Part shown: positions 16,488 through 26,467 of the stretch, piece after piece
How the letters are laid out: every line of letters starts with the position of its first letter
Position numbering within the stretch: position 1 is the stretch's first letter
From: an uncultured Saprospiraceae bacterium
Lineage (GTDB): Bacteria; Bacteroidota; Bacteroidia; Chitinophagales; Saprospiraceae
NCBI GenBank assembly: GCA_937872385.1
Contig: CALMSO010000057.1
Coordinates: 1-64,000 of the forward strand
Length of the DNA stretch: 64,000 nucleotides
Direction: 5' to 3'
Position numbers and translations under genes: made by a program
The notes under the pieces: model-generated
Seen by the model: only the letters and a program-made list of their open reading frames with translations
What the model was told of the DNA's origin: nothing
Database searches by the model: none

Positions 16488-17891
16488 ATGGAAGAATTGA
16501 ATCTCGACTCCTCCTATATAGAGCGGTTGGAAGACCTCGCCGGCGAGATACAGGAATCCGAAGAACTGCAACAATATCTCGAAACGGAAGAAGAAGAGCA
16601 CTACTTGCACCTGAAAGAGTTGTATGAGCCGCGCATTGCCGCCCTGCACGAAGAGGTGGCCTTAGAAAATCCGCTGCAAGTAGAATCTTTAGAAAAAGTA
16701 CTGTTAGATCCGGCTTTCGAAGGCTTGTTTCTGCCTAAAATACTGGGGTACTCCGTTTTGCGAGGCGAATACGATGCGCATCACAAATACACCCGCCCAC
16801 AAGAGCATTTCAAAGACGTTTTGCTGACGATTTGCAATTCTACCAATTTTGAAATACTAAAAAAACGAATCGGGCAGTCTATTCAAATTGGTTTTGCCCT
16901 GAGCAGCGATATTTGGATTACCAACCTCATTAATAGCATCCCGAACAAACGGGTGCGCTACTACCTGCAAGCACAAAAATTAGAACGCTACCGCCACGAA
17001 CACGAGCGCGCCATTGGCTATACCCGCTACAAGCAGCAGTTTCGGCACGATCATTACCAAACGGCGAATTTCCCCGATACATTGGTGGGGCTGCAAATTG
17101 AATTTACTACCCTCAAACAATTTTTGTTGCATCGCGTGCGCATTGATGCTAATAACGGCAGCCTCATCGGGCCACTGCGCCAGTTTGTAGAAAATACTGC
17201 GCTGCAAGGTACGCCGGAGCACTTGCAAATAATGAGCCTTTACGCCAATTTCTTCTCGTTAGAAGCGGACGACCACGCCCATTTAGCCAAGCATTTCAAT
17301 GCCACTCGAACTTCCACGCCGGAGTTTGCCGAGCATTATATGGCTTTCCTCTTAGAAATGTTGGAAAACCAAGACTCAAAATGGAGCGCCGATGCTGACA
17401 AGCGTGTTTCGGCATTGCTCGACCGCAGTATCGAGGATGATTTGAGTGCCTATTATGACCTGATGGACACCGTACATGGCAAGGGCTACATCAACCCGGA
17501 GGTACAGGAGGCAGTCAAGCTGTTTTGTGATAGCCGCGAAGGCTTGTCCGACATCAACGAGTGCGTCCGGCAGACGATTTTCCGCTATTTTGCTGGGTTC
17601 ATCAACAACCTCGAAACAACGGATTATCCCGATTATTTCGAGATTACCAAGCTCTTCCCGGTTTATATGGGTATTTTCCGCAACCAACTGTTCAATCAGA
17701 ACCTTGAAAAAACTTCGATGCACTACCTGCGTAGCCTGCTCAAACAATATACCGACAAACGCGGCAAGGATTATCAGGACATCAAAAAGTTTGTGGCAAC
17801 CATGTTCGTCGAATTTGGTTTCCTTACCGACAAACAAGTGGTCGAACTTTTCAAAACCAAGCGGAAGAAGAAGCCCGCCGAAAGTGAGTAG
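16488..17891 (+). CDS. Hypothetical protein, helical, 467 residues
   Basis: No signal peptide or membrane segment, so it should be cytoplasmic. It begins with a strongly acidic coiled-coil-like helix (IQESEELQQYLETEEEEHYL). The rest reads as an all-helical repeat-type protein with many aromatic and leucine positions (for example TILKKRI-like and YFAGFINNLETTDY segments). I do not recognise a family. It lies between rpsP and a two-component system, with its own candidate promoter. Nothing in the sequence allows a function to be proposed. Confidence 0.8.
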   Translation: MEELNLDSSYIERLEDLAGEIQESEELQQYLETEEEEHYLHLKELYEPRIAALHEEVALENPLQVESLEKVLLDPAFEGLFLPKILGYSVLRGEYDAHHKYTRPQEHFKDVLLTICNSTNFEILKKRIGQSIQIGFALSSDIWITNLINSIPNKRVRYYLQAQKLERYRHEHERAIGYTRYKQQFRHDHYQTANFPDTLVGLQIEFTTLKQFLLHRVRIDANNGSLIGPLRQFVENTALQGTPEHLQIMSLYANFFSLEADDHAHLAKHFNATRTSTPEFAEHYMAFLLEMLENQDSKWSADADKRVSALLDRSIEDDLSAYYDLMDTVHGKGYINPEVQEAVKLFCDSREGLSDINECVRQTIFRYFAGFINNLETTDYPDYFEITKLFPVYMGIFRNQLFNQNLEKTSMHYLRSLLKQYTDKRGKDYQDIKKFVATMFVEFGFLTDKQVVELFKTKRKKKPAESE

Positions 17892-18057
17892 TACCATTTT
17901 CTGATTTACGATTTACGAATGGTGATTTACGATTTCAAAATCGCGCAATTTGTTGATTTTTAAAAGTTTACAAATAGAACTTAATTGTAAATCAAAAAAA
18001 CAGCATAGTACCATCATTTTCCCGGGCTTGACACGCCGCTGCAAACTACTCAGGCCT

Positions 18058-19116
18058 ATGAACAGCAAGAATAATGTGAGGCTACGCCTGCTTTCTTATG
18101 GCGTTATCGTGTATTTGCTGATGGCTTTCGCGTGGTGGTCTATACTGCTATTCAACAAAAATCAGGATGCTTTTCGCGCCAAGCGGGAGCTACTGCGCAT
18201 TGGCATGGCTGCGGAAGGATTGCCAGTGGAAGGTCCTGCTTTTTTCCAAACGGAAGCCTACCAAAATCTGGAGCGGAGCTATCAGCGCCAAGAATGGATG
18301 ATACTGGGCGAAGCGGCGGTTTTTGTACTCAGCCTCATTGCCGGCATTTGGTTTGTCAATCGCGGCTACAACAAAGAGATGATAGCGGCCCGCCAGCGGC
18401 GCAATTTTTTGCTCTCCATCACCCACGAACTCAAGTCGCCCATCGCCTCGGTACGCCTCGTACTGGAAACCCTGCTCAAGCGGGAGCTGCCGCGCGAACA
18501 ACGCGAAAAACTCAGTCGCACCGCACTTCACGAAACCGACCGCCTACACGCATTAGTAGAAGATTTGTTGCTTTCCGCAAAATTGGAAACCGCCTACCAA
18601 CCCCTGCTGGAGCCTTTCAATCTTTCGGAACTGCTCGAAGACTTGGTGCAAAAGGTGCAAGCAAAATATCCGCAAGCGCAGTTTGCTTTCCAAAGCACCG
18701 GTCCGGAGGTATTCTACAACGGCGACCGGTCGGGCTTGACTTCTGTGGCGCTCAACCTGTTGGAAAATGCTGTAAAATATTCTGCCCAAAACCCTGCGAT
18801 TGACGTGCAATTGTGGCAAACCCCTGGTGCTGTTCATTTTGAAGTGGCCGACCAGGGCATTGGCATTGCCGACCAAGAGAAGAAACAGATTTTCGAAAAG
18901 TTTTATCGGGTGGGCAATGAAGATACGCGCAAAACCAAAGGCACCGGATTGGGGTTATACATCGTAGAACAAATTGTGAAAGCCCATCGGGGGATTATTA
19001 CAGTACGCAACAACGAGCCGCAAGGTACGGTATTCGCCATTGAGCTACCCGCACCAGCAGATGCTGCGGCCGACCAAGCAAAGCACTATTCAACTTATCA
19101 GTCAACATCAGCATGA
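18058..19116 (+). CDS. Sensor histidine kinase
   Basis: A 352-residue inner-membrane kinase with two membrane segments (about 14-32 and 81-99) bracketing a short periplasmic loop. Then come a HisKA domain with the phospho-acceptor in SITHELKSP (His123) and an ATPase domain with N-box LNLLENAVKYS, G1 DQGIGIAD and G2 KGTGLGLYIV. The start at 18058 puts a short basic N-terminus before the first membrane segment; 36 extra upstream codons are not protein-like. It overlaps the response regulator by 4 bp (ATGA), so the two form one system. The signal is unknown. Confidence 0.93.
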   Translation: MNSKNNVRLRLLSYGVIVYLLMAFAWWSILLFNKNQDAFRAKRELLRIGMAAEGLPVEGPAFFQTEAYQNLERSYQRQEWMILGEAAVFVLSLIAGIWFVNRGYNKEMIAARQRRNFLLSITHELKSPIASVRLVLETLLKRELPREQREKLSRTALHETDRLHALVEDLLLSAKLETAYQPLLEPFNLSELLEDLVQKVQAKYPQAQFAFQSTGPEVFYNGDRSGLTSVALNLLENAVKYSAQNPAIDVQLWQTPGAVHFEVADQGIGIADQEKKQIFEKFYRVGNEDTRKTKGTGLGLYIVEQIVKAHRGIITVRNNEPQGTVFAIELPAPADAAADQAKHYSTYQSTSA

Positions 19117-19808
19117 TACGAATCCTTTTGGTCGAAGATGAAGAAAGCCTGCGTTATACGCTGAAACTCAATCTGGAGTTGGAAAACTACGAAGTAGTGG
19201 ACACTGACAATGGTAAGGACGCGCTCCGATTGGTGCAGGGGCAGCATTTTGATTTGCTTATCCTTGATGTCATGCTACCAGAAGTGGACGGGCTGCAGGT
19301 GGCTGAACAGATACGCCTGACCAACCGCGAAGTACCTATTCTGATGCTCACCGCCAAAGACGCCGCAACCGACCGCGTGGCGGGCCTGCGCAAAGGTGCG
19401 GATGATTACGTCACCAAGCCCTACGTGCTGGAGGAGCTGCTGCTGCGCATTCAAAATCTAATCAAACGCACGAGCAAAAAGCCCGAACATACCTCTGAGG
19501 TCTATGAATTTGGCGGTAATCGCGTCAATTTTGCTACCTACGAAGCTACCGGCGTGCAGGGCGACATCACCCTGACCAAAAAAGAGGCCATGCTGCTGAA
19601 AATGTTGATAGACCGCAACAATGAGGTAGTGTCGCGGCAGCAGATTTTACAATCGGTGTGGGGCTACGATGTGTATCCTTCCACGCGCACGATTGACAAT
19701 TTTATCCTCAGCTTTCGCAAATATTTTGAAGAAGACCCCCACAATCCGCGCTTTTTCCTGTCTATCCGAGGGGTAGGCTATAAGTTTACCAATGCGCAAG
19801 GTGAATAA
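19113..19808 (+). CDS. OmpR/PhoB-family response regulator
   Basis: A 231-residue regulator. The receiver domain has acidic pocket ED (8-9), phospho-acceptor Asp52 in LILDVMLPEVDG, and Lys102 in YVTKPYV. A C-terminal winged helix has TLTKKEAMLLKMLIDR-like sequence and ends in RGVGYKF. It is translationally coupled to the preceding kinase, which should phosphorylate it. The target genes are not evident. Confidence 0.95.
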   Translation: MIRILLVEDEESLRYTLKLNLELENYEVVDTDNGKDALRLVQGQHFDLLILDVMLPEVDGLQVAEQIRLTNREVPILMLTAKDAATDRVAGLRKGADDYVTKPYVLEELLLRIQNLIKRTSKKPEHTSEVYEFGGNRVNFATYEATGVQGDITLTKKEAMLLKMLIDRNNEVVSRQQILQSVWGYDVYPSTRTIDNFILSFRKYFEEDPHNPRFFLSIRGVGYKFTNAQGE

Positions 19809-19988
19809 TACAATTTTAGATATTATACGATTTACGAAATTCGATTTGCGATTTTGTAAAATGCTGAAAAACAGGGTTTTGAAAACAAATAAGTGCATCA
19901 TTTCCAACTGAAAAAGGTATAACACAAAACAGCTTCGCAGAAAGATGGTAATTCTACGAAGCTGCCCTTCCAGCGTATTTAAGTCGCT

Positions 19989-20651
19989 TCACGCTTTTAC
20001 TTCCACGCTGTTTTTCTTCTTATCATTTTTCGGTACCGTGCCGAAGACGTAATCCCAGATGGGCGAAGAGACCCCGAAGAGAATTTCATCTTCGCTGTAA
20101 TGATGGATGGCGTGGTTTACCCACAGGGCTTTGAAAATATTGTTGGGTGCCCGGAAGATATGCACACTGTAGTGAATGAGTAGATAAAAAGCATACCCCA
20201 CCATAAAACCCGCAAGAAACGCGAAAGCAAATTTGCCGAGGATGGTGCGGAAAATTAGCAGCAAAATAGTAGCTGCTGCAATAGCTGGCACCGGAGGCAT
20301 GGCAAGGCGCTGCTTGTCTTTCGGATAATCGTGATGGACACCGTGCACCGTGTAACAGAATTTCTGGCGGGCTTCGGAGGCGTGCTCACCAGGGTGATAG
20401 CCCCAGCGGTGTACCACATATTCTACGAAAGTGAAAAACAACGTACCGCCAAAAAACAATCCAACTACTTGAGCATTAGATAGTTCAGTCGCTATCTTAG
20501 TGTAGTACAATAAGCCCCCCGCATACAGAAAAAACAAGGATACGGGGATGGAAATGTGCGAGCGCGTCAATTTGTCGAGCCATTTGTTTTGAAACAAAGG
20601 CACGGAGACGTTTTCATTAGACACATAGCCTCTTTTACCATTGTAAGCCAT
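19989..20651 (-). CDS. Sterol desaturase / fatty-acid hydroxylase family protein
   Basis: A 220-residue membrane protein with two pairs of hydrophobic segments. The histidine clusters of the di-iron hydroxylase superfamily are present: HRWGYH, HGVHH, HYSVH and NHAIHH. It should hydroxylate or desaturate a lipid chain in the membrane; fatty-acid 2-hydroxylase-like and carotenoid hydroxylase-like members are similar in size. Substrate cannot be told. It stands alone, with a short AT-rich gap (19809-19988) after the response regulator that contains ACGATTTACGAAATTCGATT-like short repeats. Confidence 0.88.
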   Translation of the reverse strand: MAYNGKRGYVSNENVSVPLFQNKWLDKLTRSHISIPVSLFFLYAGGLLYYTKIATELSNAQVVGLFFGGTLFFTFVEYVVHRWGYHPGEHASEARQKFCYTVHGVHHDYPKDKQRLAMPPVPAIAAATILLLIFRTILGKFAFAFLAGFMVGYAFYLLIHYSVHIFRAPNNIFKALWVNHAIHHYSEDEILFGVSSPIWDYVFGTVPKNDKKKNSVEVKA

Positions 20652-20814
20652 AACGGGTTTTTGATTTTAAATTTGTAAAAACACAACAGATTATCATCAT
20701 AAACACCACTGTCGGCAGCACATCGGCAGGCCTTACAGTTTAAAAAATTGCATGGCAAAATTAAGGTTTCGGCACCAAATTGTGCAAGTCAATTTGCCAT
20801 GCTTCGGTCAATTT

Positions 20815-21891
20815 TCAGGAAATACTACCGAGTTGTTTCAGGTAGCGTCGGTATTTGCGCACGTAGGTTTTGTACATCCGCTTGAACTGGTCGTACTGCG
20901 ATGTAGGGTGTTGCACACCGAGGAAACCCTGCTGCCGCATCCAGTCGTCATTATAAATTTTGCCGATGTAACGGCTGCCGTGGTCGGGCATCAGTGCCAC
21001 TACCATATCGCCGGGGCGGAGTTGTTTTTTGAGCTGAAAAACTGCCTGCAAAGCCGAGCCACTGGAGTAGCCTACGAGCAGTCCTTCTTTTTTGGCCAGC
21101 TGCCGGGCGCGATGTGCGCTGCTACGATCGGTGACTTTCACAAACTCGTCAATGAGTTCAAAGGCTACATTATCTGGGATGATAGTCTTGCCCAAGCCTT
21201 CTACTTTCCAGGGATAAATCTCGCTTTTGTCTAAAGCGCCGGTTTCCCAGTATTTTTTCAATACCGAGCCGTAAGCGTCCACGCCAATGATTTTAATCGC
21301 CGGATTTTGCTCTTTGAGGTAGCGCGCCGTACCCGAAAGCGTGCCGCCGGTGCCTACGCAACAGATATAGTGCGTGACTCGACCTTTAGTTTGCTGCCAT
21401 ATTTCGGGGCCCGTGGTGTGGTAATGCGCATCGGCGTTGTCGAGGTTAAAATTTTGCCCGAGATAATAAGAATTGGGGGTATCGTATGCCAATTGTTCGG
21501 CGCGTTTGTAATACGAGCGAGGATCGTCGGCATCGGCATCGGCAGGGCACACCACCACCTGGGCACCCATGGAGCGCAGCAGCATGATTTTTTCTTGCGA
21601 AGACTTGCTGGTCACCGTCAGGATGCACTTATAGCCCTTGAGCGCAGAGACCATAGCGAGGCTGAAGCCGGTATTGCCGGAAGTAGCCTCCACTACCGTG
21701 CCCCCCGGCACGAGCAATCCTTTTTGCTCGGCTTGTTCGATCATATACAGCGCAATGCGATCTTTGGCGGAGTGTCCGGGGTTGAAAGACTCTACCTTTG
21801 CCAGAATGGTTGCGGGAATTTCTTTGCAGATGTTGCCAAGTTTGATGAGCGGCGTGTTGCCAATCGTCTCCAGTACGTTGTTGTAGTACAT
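20815..21891 (-). CDS. PLP-dependent cysteine synthase / cystathionine beta-synthase family
   Basis: A 358-residue fold-type II PLP enzyme. The PLP lysine is in NPGHSAKDR (Lys43), the substrate loop is EATSGNTGFSLAM, and the phosphate cradle is CVGTGGTLSGTAR. The C-terminal part has KKEGLLVGYSSGSALQA. Length and sequence fit CysK/cystathionine beta-synthase-like enzymes that join serine or O-acetylserine with a sulfur donor; choosing between H2S and homocysteine needs comparison. No CBS domain is attached. The gene is preceded by a structured leader of about 170 nt. Confidence 0.9.
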   Translation of the reverse strand: MYYNNVLETIGNTPLIKLGNICKEIPATILAKVESFNPGHSAKDRIALYMIEQAEQKGLLVPGGTVVEATSGNTGFSLAMVSALKGYKCILTVTSKSSQEKIMLLRSMGAQVVVCPADADADDPRSYYKRAEQLAYDTPNSYYLGQNFNLDNADAHYHTTGPEIWQQTKGRVTHYICCVGTGGTLSGTARYLKEQNPAIKIIGVDAYGSVLKKYWETGALDKSEIYPWKVEGLGKTIIPDNVAFELIDEFVKVTDRSSAHRARQLAKKEGLLVGYSSGSALQAVFQLKKQLRPGDMVVALMPDHGSRYIGKIYNDDWMRQQGFLGVQHPTSQYDQFKRMYKTYVRKYRRYLKQLGSIS

Positions 21892-21917
21892 AGATGCTTC
21901 CGGTTTGTTGAACGAAT

Positions 21918-22075
21918 AATCCTTAGTATTCGAGGGAATCAGACGTCTCGATTCCGAGAAAGGTCACAGCCAGCAGGTGTTCCTGTACACCCCCTTTCGG
22001 GTGTGCTGTGTTTATGCAGTCAGGTCAATTCGGGAGTATGTTATTCAATCAGATTTGAGCACTCATGCAAAGATA
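21918..22075 (-). promoter_or_regulatory. Structured 5' leader and -7 box of the cysteine synthase gene
   Basis: On the minus strand, -7 box TATCTTTG lies at 22075-22068, giving a leader of about 170 nt. Read in the same direction, CACAGC (22010-22005) pairs with GCTGTG (21970-21965). This closes a junction that holds ACACCC/GGGTGT (22104 region of the arm: 22004-21987, loop GAAAGG) and CAGG/CCTG (21985-21974). Downstream, GGAATC can pair with GATTCC (about 21956-21934). A three-way junction before a sulfur-amino-acid gene suggests a cis-regulatory RNA. I do not recognise SAM-I, SAM-II, SAH, T-box, TPP or cobalamin consensus elements in it. Confidence 0.5.
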
Positions 22076-22292
22076 TAAAAAAAAAGATTAGACCGTGTGG
22101 CTTAGCGGAGTATCCTCGATGGATTTATTTGATTTTTTCAGGATTGCAATGTATCTTCGACGCCCGTTTGTATTTGAAAAACAAGACCTTGTGAAAAAGG
22201 ACAGGGGGCAGCAGGCGCCTTAATTTTTTGATCGTTTTTTGCCCGAACTATCCGCCGTCCTGAACCGTTAATTTGTCAAACGCAATATCATC

Positions 22293-22757
22293 ATGCCCGT
22301 TTTGAAAAAACCCATGAAAGTTACCCTGAAAGCACGACTCATCCTGTATCACCGGGGGCGAATACTTCTGCTAAAGCAAACCAAACCAAACGGCGGCAAT
22401 TATACCTTAGTCGGTGGCAATATCGAAAATGGCGAAGCTGCGCGCGAGTGCCTTATCCGCGAAGCGCACGAAGAAGCAGGCATTCTCTTGAAAACCAAAG
22501 ACTTACAATTGGTACACGTATTGCAAAAAGTAAAACCCGGCGAACAGCGCATTGTTTTGTACTTCAAGGCCTATCGGTGGGAAGGCGAATTGCGGGCGCG
22601 TGAGACCCACAAATTCCGGGAAGCGGAATGGTTTCACCTCGATCAGCTACCCAAAAACCTGACCGACACGGTGCGGCAGGTACTGGAGGAATATCGCCTC
22701 GGCAATCTGTTTTCTGAAATCCCTTTCAAAAACAAGAAAAGTGCTCCTACCGGATAA
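22293..22757 (+). CDS. NUDIX hydrolase
   Basis: A 154-residue protein with a complete NUDIX box (GNIENGEAARECLIREAHEE, then AGI) at about residues 48-70. It should hydrolyse a nucleoside-diphosphate-linked substrate in the cytoplasm with Mg2+; the substrate cannot be predicted. A second in-frame Met at residue 8 is an alternative start. It stands alone between a divergent biosynthetic gene and a large outer-membrane-type gene. Confidence 0.9.
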   Translation: MPVLKKPMKVTLKARLILYHRGRILLLKQTKPNGGNYTLVGGNIENGEAARECLIREAHEEAGILLKTKDLQLVHVLQKVKPGEQRIVLYFKAYRWEGELRARETHKFREAEWFHLDQLPKNLTDTVRQVLEEYRLGNLFSEIPFKNKKSAPTG

Positions 22758-23103
22758 GACTCTGTACCTCCTCGCCCAAGAGGGCAAGGGCGTGGTTACG
22801 ACAGATTGGCTTTTCACAATTATAACTCCTTGACCTGTGAAACCAACAAGATAGAACCCTAATAAGCACAAGTATGTGCGCCGGGTCAGCCCTTGGCGTT
22901 TGTAGTTGGAAACGGTCTGATTGTTGACCGGATGATAAGCATTAAAAAGTGGATAGAAGCATGGCGGATAAATTGTTACGTCAAAAATTCGGCATCCAAA
23001 ACGGATAAAACCTTGCCCCAGCGGAAAAAAAGTGCAGACGTAAAGGTCAAATGGCCGACAAATACATAGACTTTGCCAATCACCCTGCATTCAAATCGTA
23101 ACC
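22758..23103. other. Intergenic stretch without recognised feature
   Basis: A 346-bp gap between the NUDIX gene and the DUF5916 gene. I see no tRNA, no open frame with a plausible start, and no strong terminator. The sequence is GC-intermediate and could be decayed coding sequence. Confidence 0.4.
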
Positions 23104-25377
23104 ATGATGCCACTTCGCCTTTTGCTGCTCCCACTGCTTGTAGTGCTTTGCTGCCAACACTTATCCAGTCAATCCGACCTTCATATCAAACGCGCCACCG
23201 ACAAAATCATCATTGACGGCATACTCGACGAAACCGATTGGCAAATGGCCGATGCGACAGGCCAATTTCATCAGTATTTTCCAGCGGATACTTCGATGGC
23301 CGTAGCGCAAAGTATTGTCCGAATGACTTATGACGATAACTTCGTTTACGTCGGCGCTATCATGTACAATCCCGATGTGCCCCACCACAACAGCAACCAG
23401 CAACTCCGGCAGCAACAAAAACAACGCAAAGGGCAATACCGGGGCGGCCGCACCTACGTAACGCCTTCCTTGCGCAGAGACTACCGCGGCGAAGCCAACG
23501 ACGGCATCACCGTAGTATTTGACCCTTTTCAGGACAATACCAACGCCTTTCAGTTTGGTGTCAATCCTTTCGGCGTACAACGCGAAGGGCTGATTGCCAA
23601 TGGCGGCAATAGCAGCGCAGACCTGTCGCTCAACTGGGACAACAAGTGGTATTCCGAAGCTTACATCGGCGAGGGCTACTGGTCGGTAGAAATGGCCATT
23701 CCATTCAAAACCCTTCGCTTTCCGGAAGGCAGCCAAGCCTGGAACATCAACTTTTACCGCATTGACAGCGAATACACCGAGCGATCTACTTGGGCACCTA
23801 TTCCGCGCAATTTTTCGCTCATCTCGCTGGCTTTTATGAAAAAACTCGTCTGGGACGCGCCCCTGCGCAAGCCCGGTGCTAATGTTTCGATCATCCCTTA
23901 TGCCGCTGGCGGCTACAGCGAAAATTTTACAGATAATACCCCTGCCAAAATAGACCGGAGCATAGGTGGTGATGCCAAAGTGGCCATCACGCCGGGGCTA
24001 AACCTCGACTTGACGATTAACCCCGACTTTTCGCAAGTAGAAGTAGATGAGCAAGTGACCAACCTCGATCGTTTTGAGATTTTCTTTCCGGAGCGCCGGC
24101 AGTTTTTCTTAGAAAATGCCGATCTGTTTGCTGATTTTGGCACGGGCAGCCTCCGTCCGTTTTTCTCTCGCCGTATTGGCATAGCCAGAGATGAATCTAC
24201 AGGCGTGAACATTCAAAACACCATTCCGGCGGGGCTGCGCCTTAGCGGCAAGGTCAACAACAACCTGCGCGTGGGGCTGCTCTCTATGCAAGGTGCCCGC
24301 GACGAAGCCATCGGGCTGCCTTCGCTCAATTATACGGTGGCTACCATGCAACAGAAAGTATTCAGCCGATCCAATATCAGCGCGATTTTTGTTAATAAAC
24401 AAGCGTTTTTGAATGGTGCAGACAATAATTTCAACGGCCGCCTCGAAGATTATAACCGCACCGCCGGTGTAGATTACAACCTCGCCTCCAAAGATGGGCG
24501 CTGGAATGGAAAATTTTTCTACCATCAGTCTTTTGAAAATGATCAACCCGACGACGCCTACGCAGCTTCGGCCCAACTGAGCTTTAATAATCTCAACTGG
24601 AGCATTTTTGCTACGGCACAAAGCGTTGGCGATAATTACAACCCAGAAGTAGGTTTTGCCCGCCGCAGAGGCTACCAGCGCAGCGCCGCTACTGCTTCTT
24701 ATCGGTTTTACCCCAATTCCAACATCATCAACAATCATGGCCCGGGCATTGACTTCGATGTGTTGGGCAACAATACTTATGGACTTACAGATTATGACGT
24801 CAATTTGATGTACCGTATCAGTTTTCAAAATACCTCCTTCCTGAATGTACGGCTCCGGCATGAGTACGTCTATCTATTTTCGGCTTTCGACCCCTCCGGC
24901 TCCGGGGGGTTGCGCCTACCCGAAGATACCGACTATAACTACACCATGTTTATTGCCAGTTTTCACTCCGACCAGCGCAAGACCCTTTCTTTCGACCTCA
25001 CTACCCGCGCAGGTGACTATTTCAACGGCACCCGTTTTTTCATCAACGGTATTTTTAATTATCGTTTCCAGCCCTACGGGTCGGTGGCCCTCAGCGTGAA
25101 TTACAACAGAATTCGGCTGCCAGCGCCTTACAACAGCGCCAATCTCTACCTCATCGGGCCGCGCTTCGATTTTACGTTCTCCCGCAATTTGTTCTGGACT
25201 ACTTTCGTCCAATACAACAATCAGATTGACAACCTCAACATCAACTCGCGGGTGCAATGGCGTTTCAAGCCAGTCAGCGATTTATTCTTGGTTTACACCG
25301 ACAATTATTTCCCTGAAACTTTTACAACCAAAAGCCGGGCCTTAGTGCTCAAGCTCACGTACTGGCTCAATGTATGA
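23104..25377 (+). CDS. CBM9-like / DUF5916 outer-membrane protein
   Basis: A 757-residue exported protein. It has a signal peptide (LLLPLLVVLCCQHLSSQ), then a CBM9-like domain (about 25-230) with IDGILDETDWQMADATGQFH and the FEIFFPERRQFFLENADLF motif typical of DUF5916 proteins near residues 320-340. The long C-terminal region has alternating strands consistent with an outer-membrane beta-barrel ending in LVLKLTYWLNV. Family members are widespread in Bacteroidota and often lie near surface enzymes; their function is not established. It is not part of an evident operon. Confidence 0.88.
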   Translation: MMPLRLLLLPLLVVLCCQHLSSQSDLHIKRATDKIIIDGILDETDWQMADATGQFHQYFPADTSMAVAQSIVRMTYDDNFVYVGAIMYNPDVPHHNSNQQLRQQQKQRKGQYRGGRTYVTPSLRRDYRGEANDGITVVFDPFQDNTNAFQFGVNPFGVQREGLIANGGNSSADLSLNWDNKWYSEAYIGEGYWSVEMAIPFKTLRFPEGSQAWNINFYRIDSEYTERSTWAPIPRNFSLISLAFMKKLVWDAPLRKPGANVSIIPYAAGGYSENFTDNTPAKIDRSIGGDAKVAITPGLNLDLTINPDFSQVEVDEQVTNLDRFEIFFPERRQFFLENADLFADFGTGSLRPFFSRRIGIARDESTGVNIQNTIPAGLRLSGKVNNNLRVGLLSMQGARDEAIGLPSLNYTVATMQQKVFSRSNISAIFVNKQAFLNGADNNFNGRLEDYNRTAGVDYNLASKDGRWNGKFFYHQSFENDQPDDAYAASAQLSFNNLNWSIFATAQSVGDNYNPEVGFARRRGYQRSAATASYRFYPNSNIINNHGPGIDFDVLGNNTYGLTDYDVNLMYRISFQNTSFLNVRLRHEYVYLFSAFDPSGSGGLRLPEDTDYNYTMFIASFHSDQRKTLSFDLTTRAGDYFNGTRFFINGIFNYRFQPYGSVALSVNYNRIRLPAPYNSANLYLIGPRFDFTFSRNLFWTTFVQYNNQIDNLNINSRVQWRFKPVSDLFLVYTDNYFPETFTTKSRALVLKLTYWLNV

Positions 25378-25521
25378 GGCGATGGAAGTGAAAGTGTTAG
25401 CGCCATTTCGTACCGTTTTCCGAAACAAATGGCATATTTTAAAATTCACAATAGGCTATTTTTCAAAATTTTGCGAACCGTAAATTGCATAAATTCTAAC
25501 GACAGTCTATCATGTAAAATC

Positions 25522-26208
25522 TCATCCATAAGCACAGAATTGGTAAAAATCCCACACCACCAGCAGGCTTTCGCCGGTGTAATGGCGGGTGGGCCGCAGG
25601 CGCTGCCGATGCAGGGACAATAGCTCCGGGTCTTTTTGCATAAAACCATAAAGGGTGCGCATCACTTTGCAAAAGCGGGCAAAATCATTGGCAAGAGGCA
25701 CATCCGGGCTGCCGAGCTGCTGCAGGAGCGTCCGGAAAGCGGCAAAATCGCAAAGCGTATATCGCTCCGGATAATGGAAAGCCAGATAAAGCGCAATCAT
25801 GCCGTAGCTATCCTCGTGGTAATGATTATTTTCTACCGAAAGCGGGTACTTTTCGCGGTAAGCGCGTAGCAGTTCATCGCAATAAAAAACAAAGCGGTCG
25901 GCGCGGGCCGCGCTGTCTTTTTCCTCATTGTACAAATCGAGAAACGCATGGCGCACCATGTCAGGAGCCAATGCTATAAAAGCCTGCATCATTTGCTTGG
26001 GTTCATAATTTTCGCGCTTCCAAAGGCGGCGGGTCTGGCTGTTGTCAAGGCTGCGGTCGTACATTTCGCCAAAATCGGTTGCATCGGCATCCCAGTGCTG
26101 TTGAAAAATACGTTGCGACTCCCAGGCGTACAGGCGGGTCTGCGCGGCGGGCGTTGGGAGGAAGTTTTTGTACGCGGCAAGACGTTGTTGAATAAGCTTT
26201 AGCTGCAT
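25522..26208 (-). CDS. Hypothetical protein, 228 residues
   Basis: A soluble protein without signal peptide, rich in Tyr, Phe, Arg and Glu, predicted mostly helical (MQLKLIQQRLAAYKNFLPTP; RFCKVMRTLYGFMQKDPE). I do not recognise a family. It is transcribed leftward and stands alone after a 246-bp AT-rich gap. The 3' part abuts the DUF5916 gene in a convergent arrangement. Confidence 0.7.
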   Translation of the reverse strand: MQLKLIQQRLAAYKNFLPTPAAQTRLYAWESQRIFQQHWDADATDFGEMYDRSLDNSQTRRLWKRENYEPKQMMQAFIALAPDMVRHAFLDLYNEEKDSAARADRFVFYCDELLRAYREKYPLSVENNHYHEDSYGMIALYLAFHYPERYTLCDFAAFRTLLQQLGSPDVPLANDFARFCKVMRTLYGFMQKDPELLSLHRQRLRPTRHYTGESLLVVWDFYQFCAYG

Positions 26209-26432
26209 AACTTTGAAATGTTTCTAATAAGAATATAATTTTTTATAAAAACTTGATTTTCAAATATTTATGCAAAATAATTTATTGAAATTTACTTATA
26301 TTAAATCGCACGAAACTTAACTTTCGCTCAAAAACGCCATACATGATTGCTCACTTTAGACTTTTTTTGTACTTGGATTAACGGGCTTTTGTTCGTTGGT
26401 TCTCAACATCAAACAGATAAACACAAACACGA

Positions 26433-26467
26433 AACCTGAGGCTTTTCAATGGCTTCAGGTTTTTTTA
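26433..26467. terminator. Bidirectional terminator at the end of the 500-residue hypothetical gene
   Basis: AACCTGAGGC pairs with GCTTCAGGTT around an 8-nt loop, with a T7 tract on the plus side at 26460-26466. The stop codon of the leftward gene at 26455 lies inside the stem. On the minus strand the stem is followed by a T-rich stretch. Confidence 0.65.

Noticed and set aside
21918..22031. Known riboswitch class upstream of the cysteine synthase gene
   Set aside because: None of the consensus cores of SAM-I, SAM-II, SAH, TPP, cobalamin or T-box elements could be matched by eye; kept only as an unassigned structured leader.
21307..22194. Antisense ORF of 295 codons over the cysteine synthase gene
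   Set aside because: Shadow of the PLP enzyme frame.
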